From Desulfitobacterium_A sp035539115 (GTDB lineage Bacteria; Bacillota; Desulfitobacteriia; Desulfitobacteriales; Desulfitobacteriaceae), in assembly GCF_035539115.1 (NCBI RefSeq), contig NZ_DATLJA010000011.1, positions 1 to 64,000 of the forward strand: a stretch of 64,000 nt of DNA, read 5' to 3'. Made by a program: the position numbers and the translations under genes. Shown in pieces: positions 8,595 to 18,350 of this stretch (its first letter is position 1; every line of letters begins with the position of its first letter). The notes below the pieces were generated by a model. That model worked only from the letters and a program-made list of their open reading frames with translations, did no database searches and was not told the origin of the DNA.

Positions 8595-9104
8595 TTAAGG
8601 GTTATCAGACTGAAGATCCGAGGTAAATTTCCCTTCGCGCTGTATGGAGTCAATCTCATTCAGAACAAATTCGGTAAGGCGGGGAAATAGAGCTTGGATT
8701 TCCGGGCTAATGTCCATTCCCCATTCTAAACTTTTGGGCTGAACACCAAAAATTAAGGTTTGTGGGGCCTGCCCGAGTACTTTGGCCATGGCAAGTACCT
8801 CAATAATTCCGATTTGGTGAAAGGAAACTTCGTACTGTTCAGGAAAAACTTGAAGATCCCCTGGTTGAAAGCGAAACAGTGCTCCTGGCTCAGTCTTCGC
8901 GTTGACTGCGTCAACAATGATCAGAAAGTCGACTTCTTGAATCTGATAAATGAGTTCAAGTCCAGCCGTACCGCCTTCAAGCAATTCCACATTTTCAGGA
9001 AGAGGTTTTTTAGCCAGTTCATCCAAAAAGCGAACTCCTAAACCTTCATCAGATAAGAGGATGTTTCCTACCCCCATTACCATAATTCGAGGTGAATCCA
9101 TCAT
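8595..9104 (-). CDS. Hydrogenase maturation protease (HyaD/HybD family)
   Basis: This 169-residue endopeptidase removes the C-terminal tail of the [NiFe] large subunit after nickel insertion. Conserved metal-sensing residues are visible: Glu20 (in LLSDEGLG), Asp65 (VDAVNAK) and His96 (SFHQIG). The start ATG at 9104 overlaps the stop of the cytochrome gene by one base, with AAGGA upstream, implying translational coupling. It is the last gene of the operon small subunit-large subunit-cytochrome b-protease. The substrate tail is present on the upstream large subunit. Confidence 0.92.
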   Translation of the reverse strand: MMDSPRIMVMGVGNILLSDEGLGVRFLDELAKKPLPENVELLEGGTAGLELIYQIQEVDFLIIVDAVNAKTEPGALFRFQPGDLQVFPEQYEVSFHQIGIIEVLAMAKVLGQAPQTLIFGVQPKSLEWGMDISPEIQALFPRLTEFVLNEIDSIQREGKFTSDLQSDNP

Positions 9105-9688
9105 TACATTTCCTTCTTTTGTTGAGTTTTCCCCAAAAACATCAGCAAGAACATTTCGTAGGCTTCCGTGAAGACGAGATAAACATGGACGGCGATAATC
9201 GCGATAAATAGCCACATGACAACATAATGAATTCCGCGAACGGCAGCAAGTCCTCCAATAGAGGTCGCTAGACTACCCAATTTTTCAGGTCGATAAAGAA
9301 TCAAACCGGTAATGGCCTGAAAGACGGTGAGGAGGGGCAACGCAAGATAGGCTAATTTTTGAAGCGGATTATATTTCCCGGTCCTGGGATGCTTACCCAT
9401 AAACAGATAATACTTGATTTGAGGCCAAAACGTTTCAATATCTTGTTTCGTCAGGAGAAATGTGTCATAGTCTTTATATTTGCCCAAAATAGCATAATAA
9501 AAACGGACAATCCCATTAATGATCAACAAATACATAAAGATAAAATGGAGATTACGGACTAAATTCATGGGTACTCCAGGGAAGGGAGAATGAATCAGCA
9601 AACCCGTAGTAATGAGAACCAGAAAATTAATGAGATTGATAAAGTGACTGAGACGGTCAAACAAGGGGTGGTCGAGTGGATTTGCCAT
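9104..9688 (-). CDS. [NiFe] hydrogenase cytochrome b subunit
   Basis: This 194-residue integral membrane protein has four to five helices and His residues in the first, second and last helices suited to bind two b-type haems. It passes electrons from the hydrogenase small subunit to the quinone pool. The ATG at 9688 has a GGAGG site; 27 extra codons upstream overlap the end of the large-subunit gene and are rejected. It lies 17 bases after the large-subunit gene. Confidence 0.9.
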   Translation of the reverse strand: MANPLDHPLFDRLSHFINLINFLVLITTGLLIHSPFPGVPMNLVRNLHFIFMYLLIINGIVRFYYAILGKYKDYDTFLLTKQDIETFWPQIKYYLFMGKHPRTGKYNPLQKLAYLALPLLTVFQAITGLILYRPEKLGSLATSIGGLAAVRGIHYVVMWLFIAIIAVHVYLVFTEAYEMFLLMFLGKTQQKKEM

Positions 9689-9705
9689 GAATTTTTCCTC
9701 CTTTT

Positions 9706-11268
9706 CTACCAGCCGATTTGGTATTTCTTGATATCGTTGGTTACTGGATCGATCAGGTGGATTGCACAAGCAAGGCAGGGATCCAAGGAACGGACGACCC
9801 GGACGACGTTGACAGGATTATCAGGGTCGGGAACAGGTACGCCGATTAAGGCTTGTTCAACCGGACCACGAATTCCTTGATCATCTCTTGGCGAGAAATT
9901 CCAAGTCGTTGGAACAACCATTTGATAATTCGCGATTTTATGATCTTCGATTTTTATAAAGTGGCCGAGTGAACCCCGAGCAGCTTCAGTCATGCCTGCA
10001 CCCTGCCCAGTGGCTGGAGCGTCCCAATGCTCAGTATCATGAATCCGGAAATTCTTCAATCCCATTTCTTTCTCAAGGGCATCGCACCAATTTAACAATT
10101 CTTTAGAGAGAAGAAGGGTTTCATAAGCACGTGCAGCATGCCGTGCTACGGCACCAGGTTTGATATTATACTTTGTCAAAATATCCATGAGGCCTTTCGG
10201 CTTCATCACGAGCATACGCGCAAGAGGTCCGACTTCCATCGGCTTTCCATCGTAACGCGGGGCTTTTACAAAGGTATAGGCATCCTTTTTATCAAGATCA
10301 GGGATCGTATCCTCAGTATAGGGGGTTTTGCCATTTGCGCTTGCTTTATACCACGAGTATTGAACATCTTCAGTGATTTTAGCTTCAGAAATAGGTAAGA
10401 CCTTGTTTAAATCACCATCCATCAGGATGCCTGCTTTAAGAAATAAATCTTTTCCTTCATCGTCTCGGGCATAGCCGCCATACGAAAGATAGTTGGGGCT
10501 GCCTCCACCGATACCTGCCTGAGCTAAGGGCAAAAGGGGACCCGTACCAAAGGTTAACACATCGGTTAAATAGACTTTTTCAATAAAATCAATCTGTTCT
10601 AGGAGCAGGGAACGATATTGTTCGACTGTTTCAATGGTAGGAAGCATTGTTACGCCACCCACGATAATCGAAGATTGGTGGGGCTGTTTGCCGGCAAAAA
10701 GAGCGGACATTTTCTTGGCTTTGGCTTGCATTTCCAAAGCTTTAAGATAGTGGGCGACAGACATCGTTACCAACTCTGGATCATTGACACTGAACTCATC
10801 CGGTTTGTAGCGGGGTGTTAAAGGGGCTGTATCTCCTGCTGCAACAAGTTTTAGGACCTTATCCTTAACGGCAAGAAGACCGGCGTCTTTTCCTTGATAT
10901 TGAGCAATAGCCATGATATCGATGTAATCGAGGGCACTTAAGTGATAGAAATGGAGCACATGGTCATGCAACCACATCGCACCAATGATCAGGTTGCGGA
11001 TAATTCGTCCGCCCGCGGGAACTTTTGCGCCAAAGGCTGCGTCCAAGGCTAAGGAAGATGCCCAGCCATGCGCTCCTGCGCAAACGCCGCAAACCCGTTC
11101 TGTGACATACGTTGCATCTCGGGGATCACGGCCACGGAGCATAGGCTCAATTCCACGGTACATCGTTCCGATGACATGGGCATCAGAAACTTTGTTATTC
11201 TCAACTTCTACTTCAATCCGTAAGTGTCCTTCAATGCGTGTTAAGGGATCGACAACGATCTTTGCCAT
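9706..11268 (-). CDS. [NiFe] hydrogenase large subunit
   Basis: This 520-residue catalytic subunit binds the Ni-Fe(CN)2CO centre. The N-terminal L1 motif RVCGVC (Cys60, Cys63) and C-terminal L2 motif DPCLAC (Cys498, Cys501) supply the four ligands. His504 precedes a 16-residue tail, the expected cleavage point for the maturation protease encoded two genes on. With a Tat-exported small subunit and cytochrome b it forms a membrane-bound, outward-facing uptake hydrogenase (group 1 type). It starts one base after the small-subunit gene. Confidence 0.96.
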   Translation of the reverse strand: MAKIVVDPLTRIEGHLRIEVEVENNKVSDAHVIGTMYRGIEPMLRGRDPRDATYVTERVCGVCAGAHGWASSLALDAAFGAKVPAGGRIIRNLIIGAMWLHDHVLHFYHLSALDYIDIMAIAQYQGKDAGLLAVKDKVLKLVAAGDTAPLTPRYKPDEFSVNDPELVTMSVAHYLKALEMQAKAKKMSALFAGKQPHQSSIIVGGVTMLPTIETVEQYRSLLLEQIDFIEKVYLTDVLTFGTGPLLPLAQAGIGGGSPNYLSYGGYARDDEGKDLFLKAGILMDGDLNKVLPISEAKITEDVQYSWYKASANGKTPYTEDTIPDLDKKDAYTFVKAPRYDGKPMEVGPLARMLVMKPKGLMDILTKYNIKPGAVARHAARAYETLLLSKELLNWCDALEKEMGLKNFRIHDTEHWDAPATGQGAGMTEAARGSLGHFIKIEDHKIANYQMVVPTTWNFSPRDDQGIRGPVEQALIGVPVPDPDNPVNVVRVVRSLDPCLACAIHLIDPVTNDIKKYQIGW

Positions 11269-11269
11269 C

Positions 11270-12346
11270 TTACATATCCTCCTTGTGGCCTTGCTTTTTC
11301 AGTCTACCGCTCGCGGCTGTGGCAATTAAGTGCACGCCGATACCTACTGCGGCAGCCCCTCCGACAGTTTTTCCAACGGTATCAGCATTAACCTGACCAA
11401 TGCCCGGCAACTTAAAGTTTTCTTGTTTTGAATATAACGGGCTAAATTCTTGGTAAAAGTTTTTTTCAGAACAACCTGAACAGGGAGAGCCAGCATTAAT
11501 ACAGAAGTTGGTGTTGTCATTCCACCATACTTGGGCACAGTCAGTATAAGTCTTCGGACCTTTGCAGCCTTTTAAAATGAGGCAATACTCTTTTTGAAGG
11601 GGGTCGTTCCAATCGGTGAGGTATTCTCCGTTTTCAAAATGACCGCGCCGTGGGCAGTTATCATGCAACAACGTTCCGTAGAATGCCAGTGGGCGGTTTT
11701 GTTGATCAAGCGGCGGAACCTTCTGATAGGTCAAGTAATAGAGGATAGTACCCATTAAGGTTGTGGGTTTGACAGGACAACAGGGAAGATTAATCAAGGG
11801 GGTACTAATCCCTTCTGCTTTAAGGATTTCTGATACCCCGACGGCGCCTGTTGCACAAGCACCAGGAATTCCCCCCCCTTCGGAGGCACAACTCCCTACG
11901 GCGATAATCACCCGAGCTTTTTGGGCAGCCTCGATCAGGGTTTTGCGGAAAGGTTTTCCTCCGACCATACAATAACGGTCTTCTTTGGAAGGAACGGAAC
12001 CCTCTACGACAAGGATGAAATTATCCTTGAGTGCTTCTTGATAAGCTTCTTCGGACTTATTTCCTGATCCGGCCATAATGGTTTCATGATAACGGAGTGA
12101 GATCATGTCGAGAATGAGTTCGGCTGCCGATGGATTCAACGAGGCAATTGTTGATTCTGTGCATCCTGTACAATCCATACCTTCCAACCAGATAACTGGG
12201 GGTTTTTCTAGTGCTTGTTCCATAGCATTGGCCGCTTGCGGGACAAAAAGCTCAGGTAATCCAAGTGCCGCAATAGTTGCTCCAATTAACTTCATGAAGT
12301 CACGGCGAGAAACCCCTTTGGCGTTGAGTAAATTTAAATTCCCCAT
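11270..12346 (-). CDS. [NiFe] hydrogenase small subunit, Tat-exported
   Basis: The 358-residue electron-transfer subunit has a twin-arginine signal (SRRDFMK, residues 13-19) followed by a hydrophobic stretch. The proximal cluster motif CTGCTES and multiple later Cys/His ligands (CPRRGH, and the Cys-rich 270-300 region) support three Fe-S clusters. A C-terminal hydrophobic helix anchors it to the membrane. It is the first gene of the minus-strand operon, with AGGAGG upstream of the ATG and a 270-base divergent region shared with hypF. Confidence 0.95.
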   Translation of the reverse strand: MGNLNLLNAKGVSRRDFMKLIGATIAALGLPELFVPQAANAMEQALEKPPVIWLEGMDCTGCTESTIASLNPSAAELILDMISLRYHETIMAGSGNKSEEAYQEALKDNFILVVEGSVPSKEDRYCMVGGKPFRKTLIEAAQKARVIIAVGSCASEGGGIPGACATGAVGVSEILKAEGISTPLINLPCCPVKPTTLMGTILYYLTYQKVPPLDQQNRPLAFYGTLLHDNCPRRGHFENGEYLTDWNDPLQKEYCLILKGCKGPKTYTDCAQVWWNDNTNFCINAGSPCSGCSEKNFYQEFSPLYSKQENFKLPGIGQVNADTVGKTVGGAAAVGIGVHLIATAASGRLKKQGHKEDM

Positions 12347-12616
12347 AATTAGTAGAACACCTCCTGAATATGTGTTAACTCTAGCTTGTGAAAGTTAGAA
12401 TAATGAGAATCTTCTTATACTTATCTTTTTTCTATTCGTGGCAAAAGCCAATTTCCCTGCTTGTTGTAGAAAAATATTCCGAGATGCTCTAGAAATTTAA
12501 TGTTTCGATTTAATTGTATTTCTATAATCTACTAAATAATTATCATATTCCTTGAAGAACATAGAGCATTGCGTGTAGAATAGTAGGTATAATTTAGAGA
12601 ATTAGGGGGGGATGCG
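12347..12616. promoter_or_regulatory. Divergent promoter region, hydrogenase operon / hypF
   Basis: These 270 AT-rich bases separate the divergent hydrogenase small-subunit and hypF genes and must hold promoters for both. I could not pick a -35/-10 pair with confidence, nor a recognisable regulator site. Confidence 0.5.
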
Positions 12617-14932
12617 ATGAAAGTTGGTCGAGATGCTATGAAGCGAGAGGCAAAGACTATTTTCCTTAATGGGATTGTTCAGGGAGTAGGTTTCCGACCC
12701 TTCGTTTTTAAGCTTGCTAACGAAATGGAAATTAAAGGGTGGGTGCATAACTCAAGCCGTGGGGTAACCGTCCATGCTGAAGGGTATAATCTCGACTTGT
12801 TTGATAATCGTTTGCTCAATGAAGCCCCTCCTTTGGCTAAAATTGTGACCATTCGATCAGTGGTTAGTGAATGTAAAAACTATGAAACGTTCGAAATAGT
12901 TCAGAGCGAAGTGGAGCAAGAGGCAGATGTCTTCATTTCGCCTGATGTAGCAACATGTGAAGATTGTCTGGAAGAGATGGCTGACCCTACGAACCGACGT
13001 TACAAATTTCCTTTTACTAATTGTACGAATTGTGGCCCTCGCTATACGATTATCCGGGACGTACCTTATGATCGCTCGCAAACAACCATGTCTGATTTTC
13101 CAATGTGCGAATTCTGTTCGGTAGAATATCGAAATCCTTGGGATCGGCGTTTTCATGCTCAACCGATTGCCTGCCCTGAATGTGGACCGAAAGTACAACT
13201 TAGGGATGCACAGGGGCACTTGCTCCCAGGAATTGGTGTAGATCAATTGGCGCAAGGTGGGATTATTGCTGTCAAAGGACTGGGAGGGTTTCATCTTGTT
13301 TGTGATGCTCGCAATGCGCAAGCTGTACGCCGCTTGCGTGAACGGAAAGAGCGGGGGGCAAAGCCTTTTGCTCTGATGGCACGGTCGGTCGTGAAAGCGT
13401 GTGACGAGGTAGTTATAGGCCCTGAAGAAGAAAAATTGTTACGGAGTACGGCTGCCCCTATTGTTGTATTAGAACGCCAGCTTAAGCTCGCCAATGTTTT
13501 GCCAGAAGACATAGCACCAGGTATTCATACGCTAGGAATCATGCTTCCCTATACGCCACTACACCATCTTTTATTCGATGGACCGTATGATTTTTTGGTT
13601 ATGACGAGTGCCAATCTCAGCGGTCGCCCTCTTATTTACAAGAATGATGAGGCTTTGGCAGGACTAAAAGGAATTGCTGACTATTTCCTGATCCATGACC
13701 GCGATATTTATCACCCGTGTGACGACTCGGTTGTGCAAGTTATTGGGGGCGAGACGGTTTTTTTGCGGCGAGCCCGCGGCTATGTTCCGTTACCGATTCT
13801 GATGTCGGCTATTCAGGTCAGGACTCCGCTTCTCGGGGTGGGTGGAGAACTTAAAAATGCCTTTTGCCTGGCCTCGGGGAGGTGGGCTTTTGTGAGTCAA
13901 TACCTTGGCGATATGGAAGGATATGAAAATCTCCAACGTTTTCATCAAGAACGTGAATCCTTTCAAAGAGTTGTCAACATTACCCCCCAGGCGCTGGCCT
14001 ATGACCAACATCCTAACTACCAACTGACGCGATTTGCTCTGGAACAGCCTTTGCCTAAATATTCCGTACAGCATCATCATGCTCACTTAGTGAGTGTGCT
14101 GGGAGAATGGGACAGAAATGAGCCTACCTTAGGGATTATTTGTGATGGAACTGGACTTGGGGAGGATGGATGCATTTGGGGATTTGAAGTTCTGTATGGA
14201 AATGCCTCAGGCTTTAAGCGCAAAGGTCATCTCGAATATTTACCGCTTCCGGGTGGGGACACTGGTGCCAAACACCCTTTGCGTATTGCTTATGCTTATC
14301 TAAAAACCCTTTTTACCGAGGAGGAGTGGGATACGACGGAATCCCTTTGGACAGATCTTTCGGTAGATGAGCGTCAGATCTTAGATCGCCAACTTGAAAC
14401 AGGAATTCAAGTTTTCCAGACGTCGAGTGCTGGACGGCTTTTTGATGCCGTGAGCGGATTGCTGGGTGTTTGTCGAAGGGTAACTTATGAAGGACAAGCC
14501 GCGATTGAGCTGGAAAGCGTTGCCATTCGTTTTAGTCAACAACACCCTTTAGAAGACGTGGAGTGGGAGGAGAACGTTAAAAGACCGTATCCTTATGAAG
14601 TGAGAGTGGAGAACGCACAATGCATCCTCAAAGTGGGGACGCTTTTGGGAGAACTCGTTCGTGATTTTCTCTGCGGAGTAAGTCAGGGAGAAATTGCGTA
14701 TCGTTTCCATCGGACAATCGCTCATGCTATAGTAGACCTAGCAATGCAATTGCAGGTAGAGAAGGGCCCCTTGGTTTTGAGTGGCGGGGTCTTCCAAAAT
14801 AAGCTTTTAACTGAAGCAGTCCTTAATCTATGCCAAGATAAGGGAATTGAAATCCTACGTTCTCGAACACTCCCTCCTGGAGATGGCGGACTTGCCTTTG
14901 GTCAACTATTAATCGCAAATGAGGTGTTATAA
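12617..14932 (+). CDS. hypF: Carbamoyltransferase HypF
   Basis: This 771-residue enzyme makes the cyanide ligands of the [NiFe] centre from carbamoyl phosphate, transferring the carbamoyl to the C-terminal Cys of HypE. Domains in order: acylphosphatase-like (GIVQGVGFRPF, about 17-27), two zinc-finger-like CxxC modules (CEDC, CTNCG, CEFC, CPEC, about 115-195), a YrdC-like domain (about 205-390) and a Kae1/TobZ-like domain with HHHAH at about 490. An AGGGGGGG tract precedes the ATG. It is the first gene of hypF-C-D-E. Confidence 0.95.
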   Translation: MKVGRDAMKREAKTIFLNGIVQGVGFRPFVFKLANEMEIKGWVHNSSRGVTVHAEGYNLDLFDNRLLNEAPPLAKIVTIRSVVSECKNYETFEIVQSEVEQEADVFISPDVATCEDCLEEMADPTNRRYKFPFTNCTNCGPRYTIIRDVPYDRSQTTMSDFPMCEFCSVEYRNPWDRRFHAQPIACPECGPKVQLRDAQGHLLPGIGVDQLAQGGIIAVKGLGGFHLVCDARNAQAVRRLRERKERGAKPFALMARSVVKACDEVVIGPEEEKLLRSTAAPIVVLERQLKLANVLPEDIAPGIHTLGIMLPYTPLHHLLFDGPYDFLVMTSANLSGRPLIYKNDEALAGLKGIADYFLIHDRDIYHPCDDSVVQVIGGETVFLRRARGYVPLPILMSAIQVRTPLLGVGGELKNAFCLASGRWAFVSQYLGDMEGYENLQRFHQERESFQRVVNITPQALAYDQHPNYQLTRFALEQPLPKYSVQHHHAHLVSVLGEWDRNEPTLGIICDGTGLGEDGCIWGFEVLYGNASGFKRKGHLEYLPLPGGDTGAKHPLRIAYAYLKTLFTEEEWDTTESLWTDLSVDERQILDRQLETGIQVFQTSSAGRLFDAVSGLLGVCRRVTYEGQAAIELESVAIRFSQQHPLEDVEWEENVKRPYPYEVRVENAQCILKVGTLLGELVRDFLCGVSQGEIAYRFHRTIAHAIVDLAMQLQVEKGPLVLSGGVFQNKLLTEAVLNLCQDKGIEILRSRTLPPGDGGLAFGQLLIANEVL

Positions 14933-14933
14933 G

Positions 14934-15164
14934 ATGTGTTTAGCGATTCCTGCTAAAGTTGTTACACTGGATGGATCAATCGCCAAAGTAGATATGATGG
15001 GGAATGAACGGGTTATCAGTATCGACTTGGTCCCAGAGGTTAAAATCGGGGAATTTGTCTTAGTGCATGCAGGCTTTGCCATTGAAATTATTGATGATGA
15101 GAGTGCACATGAAACTGAAGAACTTTTGTTGGAGGTAGCCGACGCCTATGATGAAGAGAAGTAA
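14934..15164 (+). CDS. hypC: Hydrogenase assembly chaperone HypC
   Basis: This 76-residue HypC/HupF-family chaperone begins MCLAIPAK; the essential Cys2 carries the Fe(CN)2CO unit with HypD. The frame could start 5 codons earlier, but Cys2 requires ATG 14934, which is preceded by GAGGTG. It starts 1 base after hypF and its end overlaps hypD by 17 bases. Confidence 0.95.
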   Translation: MCLAIPAKVVTLDGSIAKVDMMGNERVISIDLVPEVKIGEFVLVHAGFAIEIIDDESAHETEELLLEVADAYDEEK

Positions 15165-16239
15165 GGATCTTGTGGTAAAGGCTGATAACTATCTCTTAGA
15201 AATCAAGGCTTTAGCACAGAGTCCGTTTACCATTATGGAAGTCTGTGGAACGCATACCGTTGCCATCGCTAAGAACGCACTGCGTGAGTTGTTGCCGGAC
15301 ACGGTTCGTCTAATTTCCGGACCAGGTTGCCCAGTATGTGTGACTGATAACAGTGATATCGACCGCTATCTCTATTTGGCCGCCCAACCGAAGGTGATTA
15401 CGGCAACCTTTGGAGATATGATGAGGGTTCCGGGGACGGATAAAAACCTCCAGACGTTAAGAGCAGAAGGGGCGGACGTTCGCATAGTCTATTCAACCCA
15501 AGATGCCTTAGAGTTAGCCCGCCATAATCCGAACAAAGAGGTTGTTTTTCTGGGAATCGGCTTTGAAACGACGGTCCCTACCGTAGCAGTAAGTATAGAA
15601 ACGGCGAAAAAGGAAGGAATCGTAAATTATAGCGTCTTATCCATGCACAAGGTTGTTCCCCCAGTCTTGAGATTATTGGCAGAGGATGAGGAACTCGTTG
15701 TCGATGCCTTCCTTGATCCGGGTCATGTTTGCGCCATCATCGGCATCGAACCGATTGAGTTTATGGCCAAAGACTATGGCAAGCCTGGTGTTGTAACAGG
15801 GTTCGAAGCCCTTGATATTTTGGAAGCTGTTGTTATGCTTCTAAGACAGCATGATGAGGGACGTTCAGAAATTGAAATTCAATATAAAAGAGTTGTCAAA
15901 GCTGAAGGAAATCCTCATGCTCAATCGATCGTTGAGCGGGTCTTTGAACCTGTTGATGCTTCTTGGCGCGGCATAGGGCTAATTCCTCAAAGCGGTTTGG
16001 CTATTCGTGAAGAATTTTCATCGTGGGATGCAGCCAAGAAATTTTCGCTACCGATTTTCCATTCTAAAGAAACCCCGGGTTGTCGTTGTGGAGAGGTCTT
16101 AAAAGGCCTTATAGATCCCACTCAATGTCCTTTGTTTGCCCGCCATTGCACACCAATGACGCCCGTAGGACCTTGCATGGTGTCTTCAGAAGGATCTTGT
16201 GCGGCCTATTATCGTTACTCACAGGGGAGTGTGAATTGA
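15148..16239 (+). CDS. hypD: Hydrogenase formation scaffold HypD
   Basis: The 363-residue Fe-S protein is the scaffold on which Fe(CN)2CO is assembled. Signatures: MEVCGTHT (catalytic Cys near 32), GPGCPVCV (about 61-68), GFETTVPT, and the C-terminal cluster Cys set (CRCGEVL, CPLFARHC, CMVSSEGSC). It overlaps hypC at its start and hypE by one base at its end, in the usual C-D-E order. Confidence 0.96.
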   Translation: MMKRSKDLVVKADNYLLEIKALAQSPFTIMEVCGTHTVAIAKNALRELLPDTVRLISGPGCPVCVTDNSDIDRYLYLAAQPKVITATFGDMMRVPGTDKNLQTLRAEGADVRIVYSTQDALELARHNPNKEVVFLGIGFETTVPTVAVSIETAKKEGIVNYSVLSMHKVVPPVLRLLAEDEELVVDAFLDPGHVCAIIGIEPIEFMAKDYGKPGVVTGFEALDILEAVVMLLRQHDEGRSEIEIQYKRVVKAEGNPHAQSIVERVFEPVDASWRGIGLIPQSGLAIREEFSSWDAAKKFSLPIFHSKETPGCRCGEVLKGLIDPTQCPLFARHCTPMTPVGPCMVSSEGSCAAYYRYSQGSVN

Positions 16240-17231
16240 TGGAACGCATTATGATGGCCCATGGAAGTGGTGGACGGCTAAGTCATGAATTGATTAGCAC
16301 CCTTCTTCAAAAACACCTGGGTAATCTCTACTTGGATCAAATGAATGATGCGACAGTTTTGCCCGGAGGAGAGCAGATCGCCGTAACGACCGACTCGTTT
16401 GTAATTTCTCCGCTGTTTTTTCGAGGAGGAAATATCGGCAAGCTGGCGGTATGTGGTACGGTCAATGATCTAGCGGTCAGTGGAGCTATTCCTCAATTTT
16501 TGACCTTGGCGCTTATTTTAGAAGAAGGTTTTCCCTTGGAGGAATTAGAACAGATTATTAAGAGTGTTGCGGAGACGGCTGTCCGAGCAGGCGTTAAAAT
16601 CGTTTGCGGTGATACGAAAGTTGTGGAACGTGGGAATGCGGATAAGATTTTCATTAACACAGCTGGAATTGGCTATATTACGAATCGTTTAGTTGGCCCT
16701 GAGCACATTCGGCCCGGTGATGAGATCCTAATTACTGGAACGATTGGAGATCACGGGATTGCCATATTGTCAGAGCGAGAAGGAATTAAATTTCAAACCC
16801 CAGTCGTAAGTGACTGCGCGCCTTTAAATAGACTTATTGATGCCTTTTATCAACCGGGAGTAAAATGTATGAGAGACCCTACCCGTGGTGGTGTGGCGAC
16901 AACGTTAAATGAATTGGCACACCAAGCGGGTGTAAGCATGCTTTTGGAAGAAGTGAATCTCCCCCTCTTACCAAGTGTCGAAGGTGCCTGTGAGATGTTA
17001 GGTCTTGAGCCCCTTTATTTAGCCAATGAAGGAAAAGCCTTGGTCATCGTGGCGCCTGAAGTTGCGGAGGAAGTGCTTCAGAATATGCAAGCTCACCCAC
17101 TTGGCCGATTCGCGGCTCGTATCGGGCGAGTTCAAGAAGGAAAACCCGGACTTGTTCTGCTAGAGACCCCTCTCGGGGGAAAACGGATTGTTGGCATGCT
17201 TGAAGGTGAACACCTTCCCCGTATCTGTTGA
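16239..17231 (+). CDS. hypE: Hydrogenase maturation protein HypE
   Basis: This 330-residue PurM-like ATPase dehydrates the carbamoyl group on its own C-terminal Cys to a cyanide donor. The N-terminal AHGSGGR motif and the exact C-terminal PRIC with terminal Cys330 are both present. The start at 16239 overlaps the hypD stop (TGATG). A longer frame from 16080 lies within hypD and is rejected. It closes the hyp cluster; no obvious terminator hairpin follows. Confidence 0.96.
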   Translation: MERIMMAHGSGGRLSHELISTLLQKHLGNLYLDQMNDATVLPGGEQIAVTTDSFVISPLFFRGGNIGKLAVCGTVNDLAVSGAIPQFLTLALILEEGFPLEELEQIIKSVAETAVRAGVKIVCGDTKVVERGNADKIFINTAGIGYITNRLVGPEHIRPGDEILITGTIGDHGIAILSEREGIKFQTPVVSDCAPLNRLIDAFYQPGVKCMRDPTRGGVATTLNELAHQAGVSMLLEEVNLPLLPSVEGACEMLGLEPLYLANEGKALVIVAPEVAEEVLQNMQAHPLGRFAARIGRVQEGKPGLVLLETPLGGKRIVGMLEGEHLPRIC

Positions 17232-17467
17232 AGTTGTAATAATTTTGTAACCATTAATCTTGAAATGTGCTTGAAGCCCTTAGACGTAAGACTTTGAGCA
17301 CATTTTTGGGACAGAAATTAATAAAGAATAGTCTGAAGAAATACCTTTATACCTAATATTCCAAAAATTATGATTGATAGAAAAAGAAAACCGTGATAAT
17401 ATTTTAATAGATAGACATGACTAGACAGGTATAACATATTAAATTAATAAGAAGGGAGAAAGATTAA

Positions 17468-17884
17468 ATTGATCATCATTGGCGAAAATTCTTCATCTTT
17501 GTCTGTATTGCCCGATTATTCCTGGGACTTTTGTACTCCACCCTTGTCGCCCTCTACTCCGATGTCGTAACGTACGGGGAATGGAAGACCGGCCAAAACG
17601 CGAATTCCTTTATCATGGGCCTGATGAACATATCGCTGAAAACAGCGATCATATCGCGCAGCACCGTGATTCCGTTCGTGCTGGCAGCCGCAGGCTTCGT
17701 CGCAGGAGCCAACCCGGCTACCGCCTCCATACAGCTTAAAGATGCGGTCAATAACGTATTCCTGTTTATTCCGGGAGTCGTGGCCTTGGTTGGCGGATTG
17801 ATCCTTGCTGTAGGCTATCGCCTGACCCGAGAAAAACTGTTACAATACCAAGCGGAGATCGATGCCAGAAAAGCAAGTGTTTAA
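17468..17884 (+). pseudogene. C-terminal remnant of a GPH-family sugar:cation symporter
   Basis: The frame is open from a stop at 17465 with no start codon. It encodes the last 138 residues or so of a 12-helix glycoside-pentoside-hexuronide transporter. Recognisable parts are the LYSDVVTYGEWKTG loop, the two final helices and the REKLLQYQAEIDARK tail. The first two thirds are missing. Codon use is richer in GC-ending codons (GTC, GCC, CGC) than the neighbours, which suggests a transferred origin. Confidence 0.75.
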
Positions 17885-17937
17885 GCAGCAAAACGTTAGG
17901 ATAACTAAATTTATTAAACTTTAACAAACGATTAGAA

Positions 17938-18148
17938 TTGATCACGGCGATACTTGCAGGAGCAGGATATGTTGCCAATATGCAACCCACACAACGATTG
18001 ATCAGCGGTGTAAAAAATGGAATTTATGGTTATCTTCATTGTCTTCCTTTATAAAATCACACCTCAAAACCTTGATAAGATGCAAAAGGAAATTGAATCG
18101 AGGAAAGCAGAGGCAACTGCTGGTCAGGCTCAAGCAAGCGCAAAATAA
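17938..18148 (+). pseudogene. Second GPH transporter C-terminal remnant, frameshifted
   Basis: From 17938 one frame reads ITAILAGAGYVANMQPTQRL and onwards, the penultimate-helix region of GPH symporters. After about 18017 the homology moves to another frame, reading a last helix, a YKITPQNLDKMQKEIESRK tail and a stop at 18146-18148. It is a different sequence from the preceding remnant, so two related genes decayed side by side. Confidence 0.6.
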
Positions 18149-18155
18149 GCGAGTT

Positions 18156-18185
18156 AAGAGATGATTGCGGTCATCTCTTTTATTT
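18156..18185 (+). terminator. Rho-independent terminator
   Basis: AAGAGATGA (18156-18164) pairs with TCATCTCTT (18171-18179), followed by T-rich sequence. It ends the transporter remnant. Confidence 0.7.
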
Positions 18186-18350
18186 CTCCTCCCATCAATT
18201 GTGATAAGCTAACAATTAGCAATTTTTTCTAAGAAATACAAATGTGAAAAATTTTTTATAATTTACTGCATTTGATGAAAATTTTTGTATAATCAAGGAA
18301 AGAGATTATTATAATTTAGCTTAAAGATCACTAAATCGTTGGAGGGTCAC

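Noticed and set aside
17479..17739. Open frame over the transporter remnant
   Set aside because: The homology to GPH symporters is in another frame; this one is out of register.
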